A DNA stretch of 64,000 nt, from positions 62,001 through 126,000 of the forward strand of contig NZ_JAGUCO010000003.1 of assembly GCF_018271995.1 (NCBI RefSeq). Reading direction: 5' to 3'. This document shows positions 8,303 to 16,923 of this stretch, piece after piece (the first letter of the stretch is position 1; each line of letters opens with the position of its first letter). Made by a program: the position numbers and the translations under genes. The notes below the pieces were generated by a model. That model saw nothing but the letters and a program-made list of their open reading frames with translations, was not told the origin of the DNA and ran no database searches. The stretch is from Carboxylicivirga linearis (GTDB lineage: Bacteria > Bacteroidota > Bacteroidia > Bacteroidales > Marinilabiliaceae).

Positions 8303-9169
8303 TTAAATTTTAATTTTATCAAAGCCTTGTCCGTAAACACCCATTACAGTTCCTACTGTAATAAATGCATCGGCATCAATTTGTTTTACTACTTTAAAAA
8401 TCATTTGAGTATCGCTTTTTTTTGCAATAACCATCAGTACTTTCCGTGGTTCACCAGAGTATCCACCGGTACCATGCAACACTGTTAGGCCTCTGTTGGC
8501 TTCAAAAATTACCGATTTTTGAATTTGTTCCGGTTTACTCGAAATAATAAAAAACTGTACAGTTTGTTTATTTCCTGAGATGACTAAGTCAACAGTATAG
8601 GCTAACACAGCCATGGTCATAAAACCATAAACAACCGTCTCAATGGAGGATGTTTGAACCAGAAAGAATGAAGAGGAGATGATAATTACATCCATTCCTA
8701 AAAGAAGTCTGCCTAAACTAATATTCTTGTACTTGTTAATGATCATGGCGATGATGTCGACACCTCCTGTGCTTCCTCCGTTAACAAAAACAATTCCGGC
8801 ACCGATACCACCAAGAATACCACCGATAATGCTATTCATCATTAATTCCGATACGATGGGGGCATCAAAGAAAGGACGCATGACGGTAAGTAATCCGGAG
8901 AAGACCAAAACACAATAAATGGTTTTTATACCAAATGAGGCTCCTAATACCTTCATTGCAATTAATATTAATGCAATATTTATGATTAAGGTGGATAGAC
9001 CCACATCCCAACCAAAAATAAAGTAGAGGATAGTTGCTATACCCGTAAGGCCTCCACCTACAATTTTTGCCGGTATTAAAAAACCGGTCCAACCCAATGT
9101 GCCAATGGCAAGTCCAATGGTAAGCATTAGATAACTTCGGAGTTCGGATATTATTTTGTTAGTTGTCAT
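8303..9169 (-). CDS. YitT family membrane protein (DUF161/DUF2179)
   Basis: A 288-residue protein with five or six hydrophobic segments in the first 200 residues, rich in glycine-containing helices (for example GGILGGIGAGIVFVNGGSTGG), followed by a soluble DUF2179 domain (about 205-285) with VLHGTGGYSGEPRKVLMVI. This arrangement defines the YitT family of inner-membrane proteins, whose substrate is unknown. It lies between the M23 peptidase (93-base gap) and leuS (188-base gap) on the same strand. Confidence 0.88.
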   Translation of the reverse strand: MTTNKIISELRSYLMLTIGLAIGTLGWTGFLIPAKIVGGGLTGIATILYFIFGWDVGLSTLIINIALILIAMKVLGASFGIKTIYCVLVFSGLLTVMRPFFDAPIVSELMMNSIIGGILGGIGAGIVFVNGGSTGGVDIIAMIINKYKNISLGRLLLGMDVIIISSSFFLVQTSSIETVVYGFMTMAVLAYTVDLVISGNKQTVQFFIISSKPEQIQKSVIFEANRGLTVLHGTGGYSGEPRKVLMVIAKKSDTQMIFKVVKQIDADAFITVGTVMGVYGQGFDKIKI

Positions 9170-9212
9170 TGTTTATATGTATTATTTGTTGATGGGAAGG
9201 GTAGTATTACAA

Positions 9213-9242
9213 AAACTGCCTGATAATAATATCAAGCAGTTT
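9213..9242 (-). terminator. Intrinsic terminator downstream of leuS
   Basis: AAACTGC (9213-9219) pairs with GCAGTTT (9236-9242), with an inner TGAT/ATCA stem and one mismatch. On the minus strand it is followed by TTTTTG. It lies about 115 bases after the leuS stop and before the YitT gene. Confidence 0.65.
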
Positions 9243-9261
9243 GAATATATCTGACATGGTT

Positions 9262-9310
9262 GTTAGTCAGTCGTTAGTAGTTATTAGTCAGTAGAGAGTT
9301 AGTAAGAGAG
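9262..9310. repeat. Degenerate GTTAGT/TTAGTCAGT short-period repeat
   Basis: About seven imperfect copies of a (G/A)TTAGT(C/A)AGT-like word occur in 49 bases between the leuS terminator and the leuS stop codon. Similar ACTAAC/ACTGACT-rich tracts occur between genes in many Bacteroidota (from memory, not checked). No coding potential is seen. Confidence 0.5.
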
Positions 9311-9357
9311 TGAATATAGTGTATCTGCTTTCTAACTTCTATCATCTAACAACTGGA

Positions 9358-12141
9358 TTATCCAACCACAATATTGATGATCTTTTTAGGAACCACAATA
9401 ATCTTACGAATGGTTTTGCCTTCGATCCATTTAGCTGCATTTTGGTGAGCCAGAACTGTTTTTTCAATATCATCCTTACTCATATCTGCCGGAAGATCAA
9501 TTTTAAAACGCATTTTACCATTGAATGAAACCGGATAAGTAACCGTTGATTCAACCAAATAGCTGGCGTTAAACTCCGGCCATTGTGTGTCAACCACCGA
9601 TGTTGTGTGACCTAACTGGCTCCATAGCTCTTCTGAAATATGGGGTGCAAACGGAGCTAATAATGCCAACAATGGCTCTAGTATCTCGCGTTTGTTACAT
9701 TTAAGATCGTTTAAGTCGTTAACGCAAATCATAAAGGCACTTACACATGTGTTGAACGAGAAACGCTCTACATCATCGGTAATCTTCTTAATGGTGCGGT
9801 GTAATACCTTTAATTCGTCAGGAGTAGCTTTATCATCACTAACAGCTAACTGATCGCCATTATAGAATAAACGCCATGTTTTCTTCAAAAACTTATGAAC
9901 ACCATCAATTCCATTAGTATCCCAAGGCTTACTTTGCTCTAACGGACCTAAGAACATTTCGTATAAACGCAATGTGTCAGCACCGTATTCTTCAATGATA
10001 TCATCGGGATTCACTACGTTGTACATCGACTTCGACATCTTCTCAACAGCCCATCCACATATGTATTTATCACCCTCTAAAATAAATTCGGCATTGGCAT
10101 AATCAGGACTCCACTTTTTAAATGCTTCCATATCCAACTCATCGTTGCGAACAATGTTAACGTCCACGTGAATTTCGGTTACATCATAGTCTTTACGCAA
10201 GTTGTAAGATACAAAAGTGTTGCTGCCCTTAACTCTGTAAACAAAGTTAGAACGGCCCTGAATCATTCCCTGGTTGATCAACTTCTTGTATGGCTCGTCT
10301 TTGATTACGGCATCTATATCAAACAAAAACTTGTTCCAGAAACGAGAGTAAATCAAGTGACCCGTAGCATGCTCGGTTCCTCCGATGTACAAGTCAACAT
10401 CCTGCCAGTATTCGTTGGCTTCTTTACCCACCAAAGCGGTATCGTTCTTTGGATCCATGTAACGAAGGTAGTAAGCCGATGATCCGGCAAAGCCTGGCAT
10501 GGTATTTAACTCCAGAGGATATCCTTCTTCGGTCTTCCAATCTTTGGCACGGCCCAATGGTGGCTCACCTTGCTCGGTTGGCAAATATTTATCAATCTCG
10601 GGTAAAGTCAATGGTAATTTCGACTCATCCAACATATAAGGCATGTCGTCCTTGTAATAAACAGGGAACGGCTCACCCCAGTAACGCTGGCGGCTGAAAA
10701 TAGCATCGCGAAGGCGGTAGTTTACTTTTACCTTACCAATGCCTTCTGCTGAAATATATTCTTTGGTTTTTGCAATACCGTCTTTTACGCTCAAGCCATC
10801 TAAAATGCCTGAGTTAACCATGGTTCCTTCTTTCGAGTCGATGGAATCGTCCCATGTTGCCGGATCAGTTGCTTCAGCTCCCACAGGAATTACTACCTGG
10901 CGGATTGGTAAATCGAAATGTTTAGCAAAGGCAAAGTCACGTGAGTCGTGCGCAGGAACGGCCATAATGGCACCTGTTCCGTAACCAGCCAATACATAGT
11001 CGCTGATCCAAACCGGAATTTCTTCGTTGGTTAATGGATTGATGGCATACGATCCTGAGAATACTCCACTTACCTTTTTTACTTCGGCCAAGCGCTCACG
11101 CTCGGTACGTTTTTTTGTTTCAAGGATATAAGCATCAACGGTAGCACGTTGCTCAGGAGTAGTTAACTGATCGACCAACTCACTCTCGGGAGCCAATACC
11201 ATAAAGGTAACTCCGTAGACCGTATCGGCACGGGTAGTAAAGATTTCCATCTCAACATCCGACTCTTTTACTTTGAAAGTCATCTCAGCACCTTCGGAAC
11301 GACCGATCCAGTTGCGTTGGATTTCTTTCAATGAATCACTCCAATCCACATTATCCAAACCGGTTAACAGGCGTTCGGAATAAGCAGAAACACGCAACGA
11401 CCATTGGCGCATTACTTTTTGCTCAACCGGGTGACCACCGCGAACCGAAACACCTTCTTTCACTTCGTCGTTGGCCAATACAGTACCCAATGCAGGACAC
11501 CAGTTAACCATTGTATCGGCCAAATAAGCCAAACGGTAGTTCAATAATATTTCTTGTTGTTCTTTGTCTGATTTAGCCTTCCACTCATCGGCAGTAAATA
11601 CCAACTCTTCGCTGCAAGCTAAGCCTAATCCTTCAGTACCAGTTTTGGCAAATACGTCAACCAACTCGCTGATAGGTCGGGCTTGTTTAGCCTGATTGCA
11701 GTAATAGTGGTTGAACATTTGAATAAATGCCCACTGAGTCCATTTATAATAATCCGGGTCGCAGGTTTTTACTTCGCGATCCCAATCGTAACAGAATCCA
11801 ATTTTATCGAGCTGCTGACGATAACGGTTTAGGTTATTTTCGGTAGTAATAGCCGGGTGTTGCCCGGTTTGAATAGCATATTGCTCTGCCGGTAATCCGT
11901 ACGCATCGTAACCCATTGGGTGCAATACGTTAAATCCGTTTAATCGCTTGTAGCGGCTGTAAATGTCTGAAGCAATGTAGCCCAGCGGGTGACCAACGTG
12001 TAAGCCGGCTCCCGAAGGATACGGGAACATATCCAACACATAATACTTAGGACGGTTGTTGTCAACCTCTACCTTATATGTTTGGTTGTCGATCCAGTAT
12101 TGCTGCCACTTTTGTTCCAGGTCCTTAAAATTGTATTCCAT
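9358..12141 (-). CDS. leuS: Leucyl-tRNA synthetase
   Basis: A 927-residue class I aminoacyl-tRNA synthetase that charges tRNA-Leu. The HIGH-like motif is in [14 protein letters not shown] near residue 50, and the KMSKS motif is [10 protein letters not shown] near residue 701. The CP1 editing domain (about 230-430) includes [12 protein letters not shown] and [13 protein letters not shown], so proofreading against norvaline or isoleucine should work. An extra segment before KMSKS (about 620-690) is in a position where Bacteroidota LeuS proteins carry an insertion. The length is consistent with the phylum. It is followed by its own terminator and preceded by 440 bases of repeat-rich DNA. Confidence 0.97.
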   Translation of the reverse strand: MEYNFKDLEQKWQQYWIDNQTYKVEVDNNRPKYYVLDMFPYPSGAGLHVGHPLGYIASDIYSRYKRLNGFNVLHPMGYDAYGLPAEQYAIQTGQHPAITTENNLNRYRQQLDKIGFCYDWDREVKTCDPDYYKWTQWAFIQMFNHYYCNQAKQARPISELVDVFAKTGTEGLGLACSEELVFTADEWKAKSDKEQQEILLNYRLAYLADTMVNWCPALGTVLANDEVKEGVSVRGGHPVEQKVMRQWSLRVSAYSERLLTGLDNVDWSDSLKEIQRNWIGRSEGAEMTFKVKESDVEMEIFTTRADTVYGVTFMVLAPESELVDQLTTPEQRATVDAYILETKKRTERERLAEVKKVSGVFSGSYAINPLTNEEIPVWISDYVLAGYGTGAIMAVPAHDSRDFAFAKHFDLPIRQVVIPVGAEATDPATWDDSIDSKEGTMVNSGILDGLSVKDGIAKTKEYISAEGIGKVKVNYRLRDAIFSRQRYWGEPFPVYYKDDMPYMLDESKLPLTLPEIDKYLPTEQGEPPLGRAKDWKTEEGYPLELNTMPGFAGSSAYYLRYMDPKNDTALVGKEANEYWQDVDLYIGGTEHATGHLIYSRFWNKFLFDIDAVIKDEPYKKLINQGMIQGRSNFVYRVKGSNTFVSYNLRKDYDVTEIHVDVNIVRNDELDMEAFKKWSPDYANAEFILEGDKYICGWAVEKMSKSMYNVVNPDDIIEEYGADTLRLYEMFLGPLEQSKPWDTNGIDGVHKFLKKTWRLFYNGDQLAVSDDKATPDELKVLHRTIKKITDDVERFSFNTCVSAFMICVNDLNDLKCNKREILEPLLALLAPFAPHISEELWSQLGHTTSVVDTQWPEFNASYLVESTVTYPVSFNGKMRFKIDLPADMSKDDIEKTVLAHQNAAKWIEGKTIRKIIVVPKKIINIVVG

Positions 12142-12284
12142 AATATCGTTGAATGGTCGTAATTATTCACTTAAGTTTCAGGCTGCGAAATTAGTAAAAC
12201 TTATCCTTTTTTACAGAAGGTAGGTGTGAATAACAAATGATCTGTATCAATTTGTTTCAATAAAAAGCCCAACAGAGGTGCTCT

Positions 12285-12304
12285 TATCCTAAATATTTAG
12301 GATA
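12285..12304. repeat. 20-bp perfect palindrome
   Basis: TATCCTAAATATTTAGGATA is its own reverse complement. With one G-T pair the stem can be extended to 13 bp (12282-12307). It lies about 145 bases upstream of the leuS start and could be a dimeric regulator site or a hairpin in the leuS leader. Confidence 0.6.
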
Positions 12305-12336
12305 GGATTAATAAAGCATGCTGATGGGTTAAAAAA

Positions 12337-12448
12337 ATGGTCACGACACTTTTCAAAAACCATCGGGACAATTTTTAAAAATCATCAGGACAGTTTTTAA
12401 AAACTATCAGGACAATTTTGTACAAGTGTCAGGAGTCTTTTTAAATAG
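12337..12448. repeat. Degenerate 22-bp tandem repeat array, five units
   Basis: The units are 12337-12360, 12361-12382, 12383-12404, 12405-12427 and 12428-12448. The core consensus is ATCAGGACAATTTTTAAAA; the two central units are 22 bp each and differ at four positions, and the outer units are more diverged. Each core includes a TTTTTAAAA segment, so the array is also weakly palindromic. It is not a CRISPR array: there are no spacers between the units. Confidence 0.75.
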
Positions 12449-12504
12449 TGGGGTAATGTTTTAGTAATCATTTGATTAGGTGGAGGATGGTGGATGTAAA
12501 GAAA

Positions 12505-12536
12505 AATGGGTTACCCGGATGAAGAGGCAACCCATT
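12505..12536 (-). terminator. Intrinsic terminator of the XRE regulator gene
   Basis: AATGGGTT (12505-12512) pairs with AACCCATT (12529-12536), with inner CC/GG pairing. On the minus strand the stem is followed by TTTTTC. It lies about 45 bases past the stop of the regulator gene. Confidence 0.75.
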
Positions 12537-12581
12537 GCTAACTATGATTGTGTATCAAATTTTTGAAAAATGAAACAATAT

Positions 12582-13367
12582 CTATTCAACCCGAACCCAA
12601 ACTTCGTCAACACGAAATGTTTCATAATGGTTATTCATTAATGGTCTTAGGTAAATTCCTTTAATTGTTAACTCAGTATCGCCAACGGTAAATTGGTAAT
12701 AATTTGAACATTCTCTTATTTCACCTTTAGGATTATTATGAATGGTAAATAGCTTTTTGTCTTTAGTAATGTAATACAGACCGGAATTGAAAGGTGACCC
12801 ATTTGCATTTGTTGTTACAAACTCGCCTTTTGAATTAAATTCTATTATTCGTCTATTGGAATTATCAACCTCATAATCATTACTTACTTTTAATTGCCAT
12901 TTCCCCTTTATGAGTTGCAGCATCTTGTCTGTTTTTTTATCAGAAGATGTGTTGGTTGCCTCTGAAATGGGATGAGAATCTATAATATCACTCTCATCTA
13001 CTTTATCAGTAAACGCAACATTAATAATAAAAATGACAGCTAAAGCTAAGCTTAAAAATACAAATGCTTTTTTCATAATACTTTTGTTTTGATTAAACAT
13101 GTAACCGGCCTGATCAAAAAAATGGGTTGCCTTTTGCTTTAGATTGGCTGATGGGTTTGTTTGGTTAGGTTCGCTTAATATATCCAAATCATAATCCATT
13201 GCCTCCAGAAGAGCTCGCACGGTATACATGCGTGGTTGCACCTGATTGGATTCGATGCGTTGAAGCGTGCGGATGTTAATATTGCACTTTTCAACAACCT
13301 CGTTTTGGGTTAAACCTTTTTCTTTTCTGAGTTCAGCAATTCGGGTTCCGATCGATTTTTGATTCAT
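12582..13367 (-). CDS. Membrane-anchored XRE-type regulator with extracytoplasmic lipocalin-like domain
   Basis: The product is 261 residues from the ATG at 13367. Residues about 5-62 form an XRE helix-turn-helix (GTRIAELRKEKGLTQNEVV, then CNINIRTLQRIES). A single membrane helix follows at about 93-112 (AFVFLSLALAVIFIINVAF), then a C-terminal domain (KGKWQLKV, IIEFNSKGEFV, GLYYITKDKKLFTIHN, WVRVE) with the rhythm of a lipocalin-like beta-barrel. A DNA-binding domain tied to an outside sensor suggests a one-component membrane regulator. A TTG six codons upstream could extend it slightly. Targets are unknown. The lipocalin assignment is by pattern only. Confidence 0.75.
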   Translation of the reverse strand: MNQKSIGTRIAELRKEKGLTQNEVVEKCNINIRTLQRIESNQVQPRMYTVRALLEAMDYDLDILSEPNQTNPSANLKQKATHFFDQAGYMFNQNKSIMKKAFVFLSLALAVIFIINVAFTDKVDESDIIDSHPISEATNTSSDKKTDKMLQLIKGKWQLKVSNDYEVDNSNRRIIEFNSKGEFVTTNANGSPFNSGLYYITKDKKLFTIHNNPKGEIRECSNYYQFTVGDTELTIKGIYLRPLMNNHYETFRVDEVWVRVE

Positions 13368-13495
13368 AGCGGTGGTTTGTTTCAAAAGTATTGGACATGG
13401 GGTGAAGTGTACAAATATTTAACTTGACTTATACCCGGCATTTATACGGCATTTAGTTTAAACAGACTGAAAGACAGGTGGATGTGTTTTTTTTG

Positions 13496-13984
13496 TTAGA
13501 CTGTGTCTTTTCTTAGCATTTCACCATTCTTTAGGTAATAATTAATGGCAGTTTCCCACCAAAGCATCGATGAATTAAAGTGATTTGCCAGTTGATTCTT
13601 GATATAATGGTTTTGTTTTTGATTTAAGCCAGTATATAAATAGGTGATGTGTACCAAGGTTTGATTCTCAGATGCAGCTTCTAATCGGATGTTGATGCGT
13701 ACCACATTTTCGCCAGGTGTTACCCGAACGAATTCGATCCGATGATTTTCTTTATCGTAAATGGTAACGTGCCAGATGGTTTCCAATTCCTTTTCATTGG
13801 GTGTGGCAAATACACAGTTTTCTTCAATCAAACCCGATTGTGAATAAATCATTCGATATTCCCAGTCATCGAGCCAGTCTTTTTCACGAACAGGACAGAG
13901 AAGTGGAAATACTTTATCAATAGATGCATGATTGGTTTGTGTGTAAGTAAAGGATTTTTGAATAGTGGAGGTGGTAGGTGTCAT
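13496..13984 (-). CDS. SRPBCC family protein
   Basis: About 162 residues from the ATG at 13984 (MTPTTSTIQKSF). Features are a strand pattern near the start (FTYTQTNHASIDKVFPLLCPVRE), a central WLDDWEYRMIY, and a late helix (NHYIKNQLANHFNSSMLWWE), all consistent with the START/SRPBCC helix-grip fold that holds hydrophobic ligands. No catalytic function can be inferred. The open frame extends upstream to 14071, but that part overlaps a palindromic repeat element and is probably not translated. Confidence 0.65.
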   Translation of the reverse strand: MTPTTSTIQKSFTYTQTNHASIDKVFPLLCPVREKDWLDDWEYRMIYSQSGLIEENCVFATPNEKELETIWHVTIYDKENHRIEFVRVTPGENVVRINIRLEAASENQTLVHITYLYTGLNQKQNHYIKNQLANHFNSSMLWWETAINYYLKNGEMLRKDTV

Positions 13985-14024
13985 GTAGATGTTGTTTGGT
14001 TCAAAGGTTGAAAAGAGTATAAAT

Positions 14025-14098
14025 AACCACAGATTAAATGGATTAGAAAGATCAAAATTTAAAAAATGCAATCTTCATAATCGTAATAATCTGTGGTT
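14025..14098. repeat. Palindromic intergenic repeat, REP/MITE-like
   Basis: AACCACAGATTA (14025-14036) and TAATCTGTGGTT (14087-14098) are perfect 12-base inverted termini of a 74-base element whose interior is also partly symmetrical (GGATTAGAAAGAT near GCAATCTTCATAATC). Elements with CCACAGATTA ends recur between genes in several Bacteroidota genomes (from memory). No transposase is present, so it would be a non-autonomous element. Confidence 0.6.
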
Positions 14099-14128
14099 TG
14101 AAATCAAATTATATAAATGCTTTGCAAT

Positions 14129-15964
14129 TTATTTACCCCACTTCTCCATCATCTCTTTATAATATTCCTGAAGAACAAAGAAGGCTTTTTTCTTGGTTCC
14201 TTTTTCTGATATTAACCCTTTACGGTTCCAGCCGTCTTGAATCACAGGACGCATTCGGCGTGGTGAGCGGAAGTCGGTTAATATCCACGGCGACATTCCT
14301 CTTAATTGCGGTATCTGACGCAACATTTCAATGTTTTTGATATATAAATCTTCCTGATATTCTTCACTCCAACGATCCAGTCGGTCGCCATGAAGCCCTT
14401 GTAAAGCGCCTCCACCAAACTCGGAGATAAACACAGGTTTGCTGTAATCAATCTCCCAATGTACACGTTTGCATTTATCAGGCAAACCATCGTACCAACC
14501 AACGTATTCGTTAAAGCTGATGATGTCAACATAATCCATAAACGGATCGTCGATACCCAATGTGTTTTCTTTGCCTTTTACCCGATTTTTTTCCAGAGCG
14601 GCACTTATCAGGCGGGTGTTATCTATTTCGCGGGCGGTTGCTGCCAGATTTTTCAAAAACTCCAGTCGCACATCTGAGCGTGGCGTTTCATTGGCCATCG
14701 ACCATATAATAACCGAAGCCCGATTCTTATCGCGTATCATCACTTCTTTCAATTGTTTTTCGGCCAACAGATAGGTGTCGTGGTTGTCAAACGGAATGGT
14801 CCAGTAAACCGGGTTCTCTTCCCACACCATTATGCCCATTTCATCAGCCAAACGCAACATGTGTTCGTTGTGAGGGTAATGTGCCAGGCGAACAAAGTTA
14901 CATCCCATTTCTTTGGCCCAGCCCAGCAATAATTCGGCATCTTCTTTACAGTAGGCTCTTCTGCCGTCCAACGGATTTTCTTCGTGTATGCTAATTCCTC
15001 GCAGAAAAACACTTTTGTTGTTGATCAATATATCCGAGCCTTTCACCTCTATGGTACGGAATCCTATTTTATCATCAAGAGTTTGATTGTTGTATGTCAG
15101 CTTTACTGCATAAAGCTTTGGGTTCTCGGGTGACCAGTAATTGATCTTTTTTGCTTTGATATTAAACGATACCCAACCGTTATCATCAGTTGTTACTGTC
15201 TGATTGATTTTTAATTCGGGAATGGAAAGTGTAACCTGTTGATTGGCTTTTGACTCTCCGTCCAGATTAATGAAGCCTTCGATTAGATTGGCATTGCTTT
15301 TCTGTAGCTGAACAGAGTAATCGGCAATGAAGGTCGATTCCGTTTCAATCAGATCTACATCCCGAGTAATGCCGCCATAGTTCCACCAGTCGGTGTTTAA
15401 AGTAGGAACAGCCTCTTTCTTACGTTTGTTGTCGACCTTTACAACTACATAGTTGTCTTTTTCTTTCAGTAGGTTTGTTACTTCGAAGTAAAACGGGGTA
15501 AAGCCACCTTCGTGAAATCCCAGTTTTTTACCGTTCATATATACATCGGTACGATAGTTAGCCGCTCCAAAGTTGAGGAATACACGGTTGGTTTCTTTGT
15601 TTTTATGATAGTCAAATGTCTTGCGATACCACACGGTACCTTCGTAATAAAATAATTTCTCATCTTGCGAATTCCAGTCGCCCGGAACATACATGGTGGG
15701 AGAGTAGTCAAAATCGTATTCGTGTAAGTCGGATCTGTCGTTGGGTTTTAAATTCAGAAAAATAGCTTCGTTGGTAGGATGTTCTTTTTGGTCGCGGGGT
15801 TCGTATCGGTAATTATAATAGCCACTTTCATAAACATCCACAATATAATGCCACTTGCCGTTTAAGGTGGTTGTTTTTCGATTAGGGATGTTCTGAAATA
15901 CATTTTGTGCCGTTATAACTGAGCATAAAAGTATAACTCCGATCAAAGATGAGATCTTCTTCAT
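14129..15964 (-). CDS. Secreted GH2-family glycosidase (beta-galactosidase/beta-glucuronidase type)
   Basis: A 611-residue enzyme with a signal peptide (residues 1-19). The sugar-binding jelly-roll domain spans about 35-215, the immunoglobulin-like domain about 215-310 and the TIM barrel about 310-600. The acid/base is E426 in WSMANETPR and the nucleophile is E515 in FISEFGGG, so both catalytic residues are kept. The compact size and the WEENPVYW segment resemble beta-glucuronidase-type GH2 members more than LacZ, but the substrate cannot be fixed from sequence. It belongs to the polysaccharide locus and probably acts in the periplasm. Confidence 0.88.
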   Translation of the reverse strand: MKKISSLIGVILLCSVITAQNVFQNIPNRKTTTLNGKWHYIVDVYESGYYNYRYEPRDQKEHPTNEAIFLNLKPNDRSDLHEYDFDYSPTMYVPGDWNSQDEKLFYYEGTVWYRKTFDYHKNKETNRVFLNFGAANYRTDVYMNGKKLGFHEGGFTPFYFEVTNLLKEKDNYVVVKVDNKRKKEAVPTLNTDWWNYGGITRDVDLIETESTFIADYSVQLQKSNANLIEGFINLDGESKANQQVTLSIPELKINQTVTTDDNGWVSFNIKAKKINYWSPENPKLYAVKLTYNNQTLDDKIGFRTIEVKGSDILINNKSVFLRGISIHEENPLDGRRAYCKEDAELLLGWAKEMGCNFVRLAHYPHNEHMLRLADEMGIMVWEENPVYWTIPFDNHDTYLLAEKQLKEVMIRDKNRASVIIWSMANETPRSDVRLEFLKNLAATAREIDNTRLISAALEKNRVKGKENTLGIDDPFMDYVDIISFNEYVGWYDGLPDKCKRVHWEIDYSKPVFISEFGGGALQGLHGDRLDRWSEEYQEDLYIKNIEMLRQIPQLRGMSPWILTDFRSPRRMRPVIQDGWNRKGLISEKGTKKKAFFVLQEYYKEMMEKWGK

Positions 15965-16126
15965 TATAATAGATTTAAATTAAGGTTGTAATGAAGAGTA
16001 AATATAGTATTAGTTTGTTAGTTTATATGGAAGATGAGTAAGTAATTAATAATGAGTGTTTGAGTTTGTTGAGGGGATGGTGATAAAATAGAGTGTTGCT
16101 TGAGTTATAATATGATAGTATTTGGT

Positions 16127-16210
16127 AACTCCGAAGGAGTTTAATATGAATAGCCTTAGGTGAAACCCATGGTGAATAAGCACATGACAAGAAAACCCTG
16201 AAATGGGTTT
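16127..16210. repeat. Intergenic repeat with CTCCGAAGGAG head and AAACCCAT/ATGGGTTT stem
   Basis: AACTCC-GAA-GGAGTT (16127-16141) is a short perfect hairpin, followed by TTTAATATGAATAG, then AAACCCAT (16163-16170) paired with ATGGGTTT (16203-16210) around a segment containing GACAAGAAAACCCTGAAA. I recognise this layout as a degenerate copy of a repeat family widespread between Bacteroidota genes, usually with CCC...GGG in place of this stem; that recognition is from memory. It lies downstream of the DUF429 gene, touching its stop codon. Confidence 0.55.
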
Positions 16211-16212
16211 AA

Positions 16213-16923
16213 CTATTGATTAGAGAAATAGGCAATCCTGTACAAAACTCCATCTTCCGATTGTATATTCTCATCAGTAATAAAACTTAGCTTACTTTGG
16301 GCTCCTAACTTATTTATCAGACATAAACAAAGGGCATCCACAATGTCATCGGGTTTTACATCTTTGCGTTTAAAACGATAAAGGGCTTGATCATATAATT
16401 CAATGATTTTATTATCCCATTGGTGTAGCACATCTAATCGCTCTTGCAATCCTTTTGTTGTTGATTTTTTTGAAAGAAGAATTTCTTTATTCAAATGCTT
16501 AAAGCATAACTCGGGATGGCTTTCGATAAATATTGTTTGATGTTGGGATAGTGCTAAATACTCATCCAGCTCTTTAATCTTATGCTTGATGTTGAGGGTT
16601 TGAATCGAAAGACTTTTGCCTTCAATGGCAATGTTCAGCTGTTTGGCTTTTGTAAAGTCATCTTCATAAACGGCGGCTTTGCACGGTACATTAAAAACGG
16701 TTGATGCGCGTTGAGGGAGGTGCTTTCTTAAGGTCGCATCAATGGTTCGGGGGAATCCCGGAGATGATATACCCATGGGCATATCAATTAAGATACGCTC
16801 CATGGGTGGTATATTTTGCATCATTTGGCTGATGGATGGGAATATTTCGATTTGGTATTGGTTATTTGCATAATAGGCAACAATCCAACCGTAACGGCAT
16901 CCATCAACTCCTGCGATGTTCAT
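16213..16923 (-). CDS. DUF429 domain protein
   Basis: A 236-residue cytoplasmic protein starting MNIAGVDGCRYGWIVAYY, followed by ILIDMPMGIS and IESHPELCF and ending with KPDDIVDALCLCL. The early GVDGCRxGW, the DMP(M/I)G motif, the late ESHPE and the DxxDAL motif define DUF429, a predicted RNase H-like fold with acidic residues but no established activity. Its ATG overlaps the stop codon of the GH2 gene upstream (TAATG), so the two are translationally coupled. A DUF429 gene in a sugar-degradation locus is unexpected. Confidence 0.85.
   Translation of the reverse strand: MNIAGVDGCRYGWIVAYYANNQYQIEIFPSISQMMQNIPPMERILIDMPMGISSPGFPRTIDATLRKHLPQRASTVFNVPCKAAVYEDDFTKAKQLNIAIEGKSLSIQTLNIKHKIKELDEYLALSQHQTIFIESHPELCFKHLNKEILLSKKSTTKGLQERLDVLHQWDNKIIELYDQALYRFKRKDVKPDDIVDALCLCLINKLGAQSKLSFITDENIQSEDGVLYRIAYFSNQ

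Larger units (their letters stand above)
12142..12581. other. Long intergenic region with palindrome and tandem repeats
   Basis: This 440-base region upstream of leuS has no convincing ORF. It holds a 20-bp perfect palindrome (12285-12304), a degenerate 22-bp tandem repeat array (12337-12448) and a terminator (12505-12536), all listed separately. A weak bulged hairpin followed by TTTTT on the minus strand lies near 12263-12283. Confidence 0.6.

Noticed and set aside
12337-12448. Possible CRISPR array
   Set aside because: The 22-bp units are contiguous and degenerate with no unique spacers, and no cas gene is in the window.
13985-14071. N-terminal extension of the SRPBCC protein
   Set aside because: The extra 29 codons lie partly in a palindromic repeat, show no conserved start, and the fold begins after the ATG at 13984.
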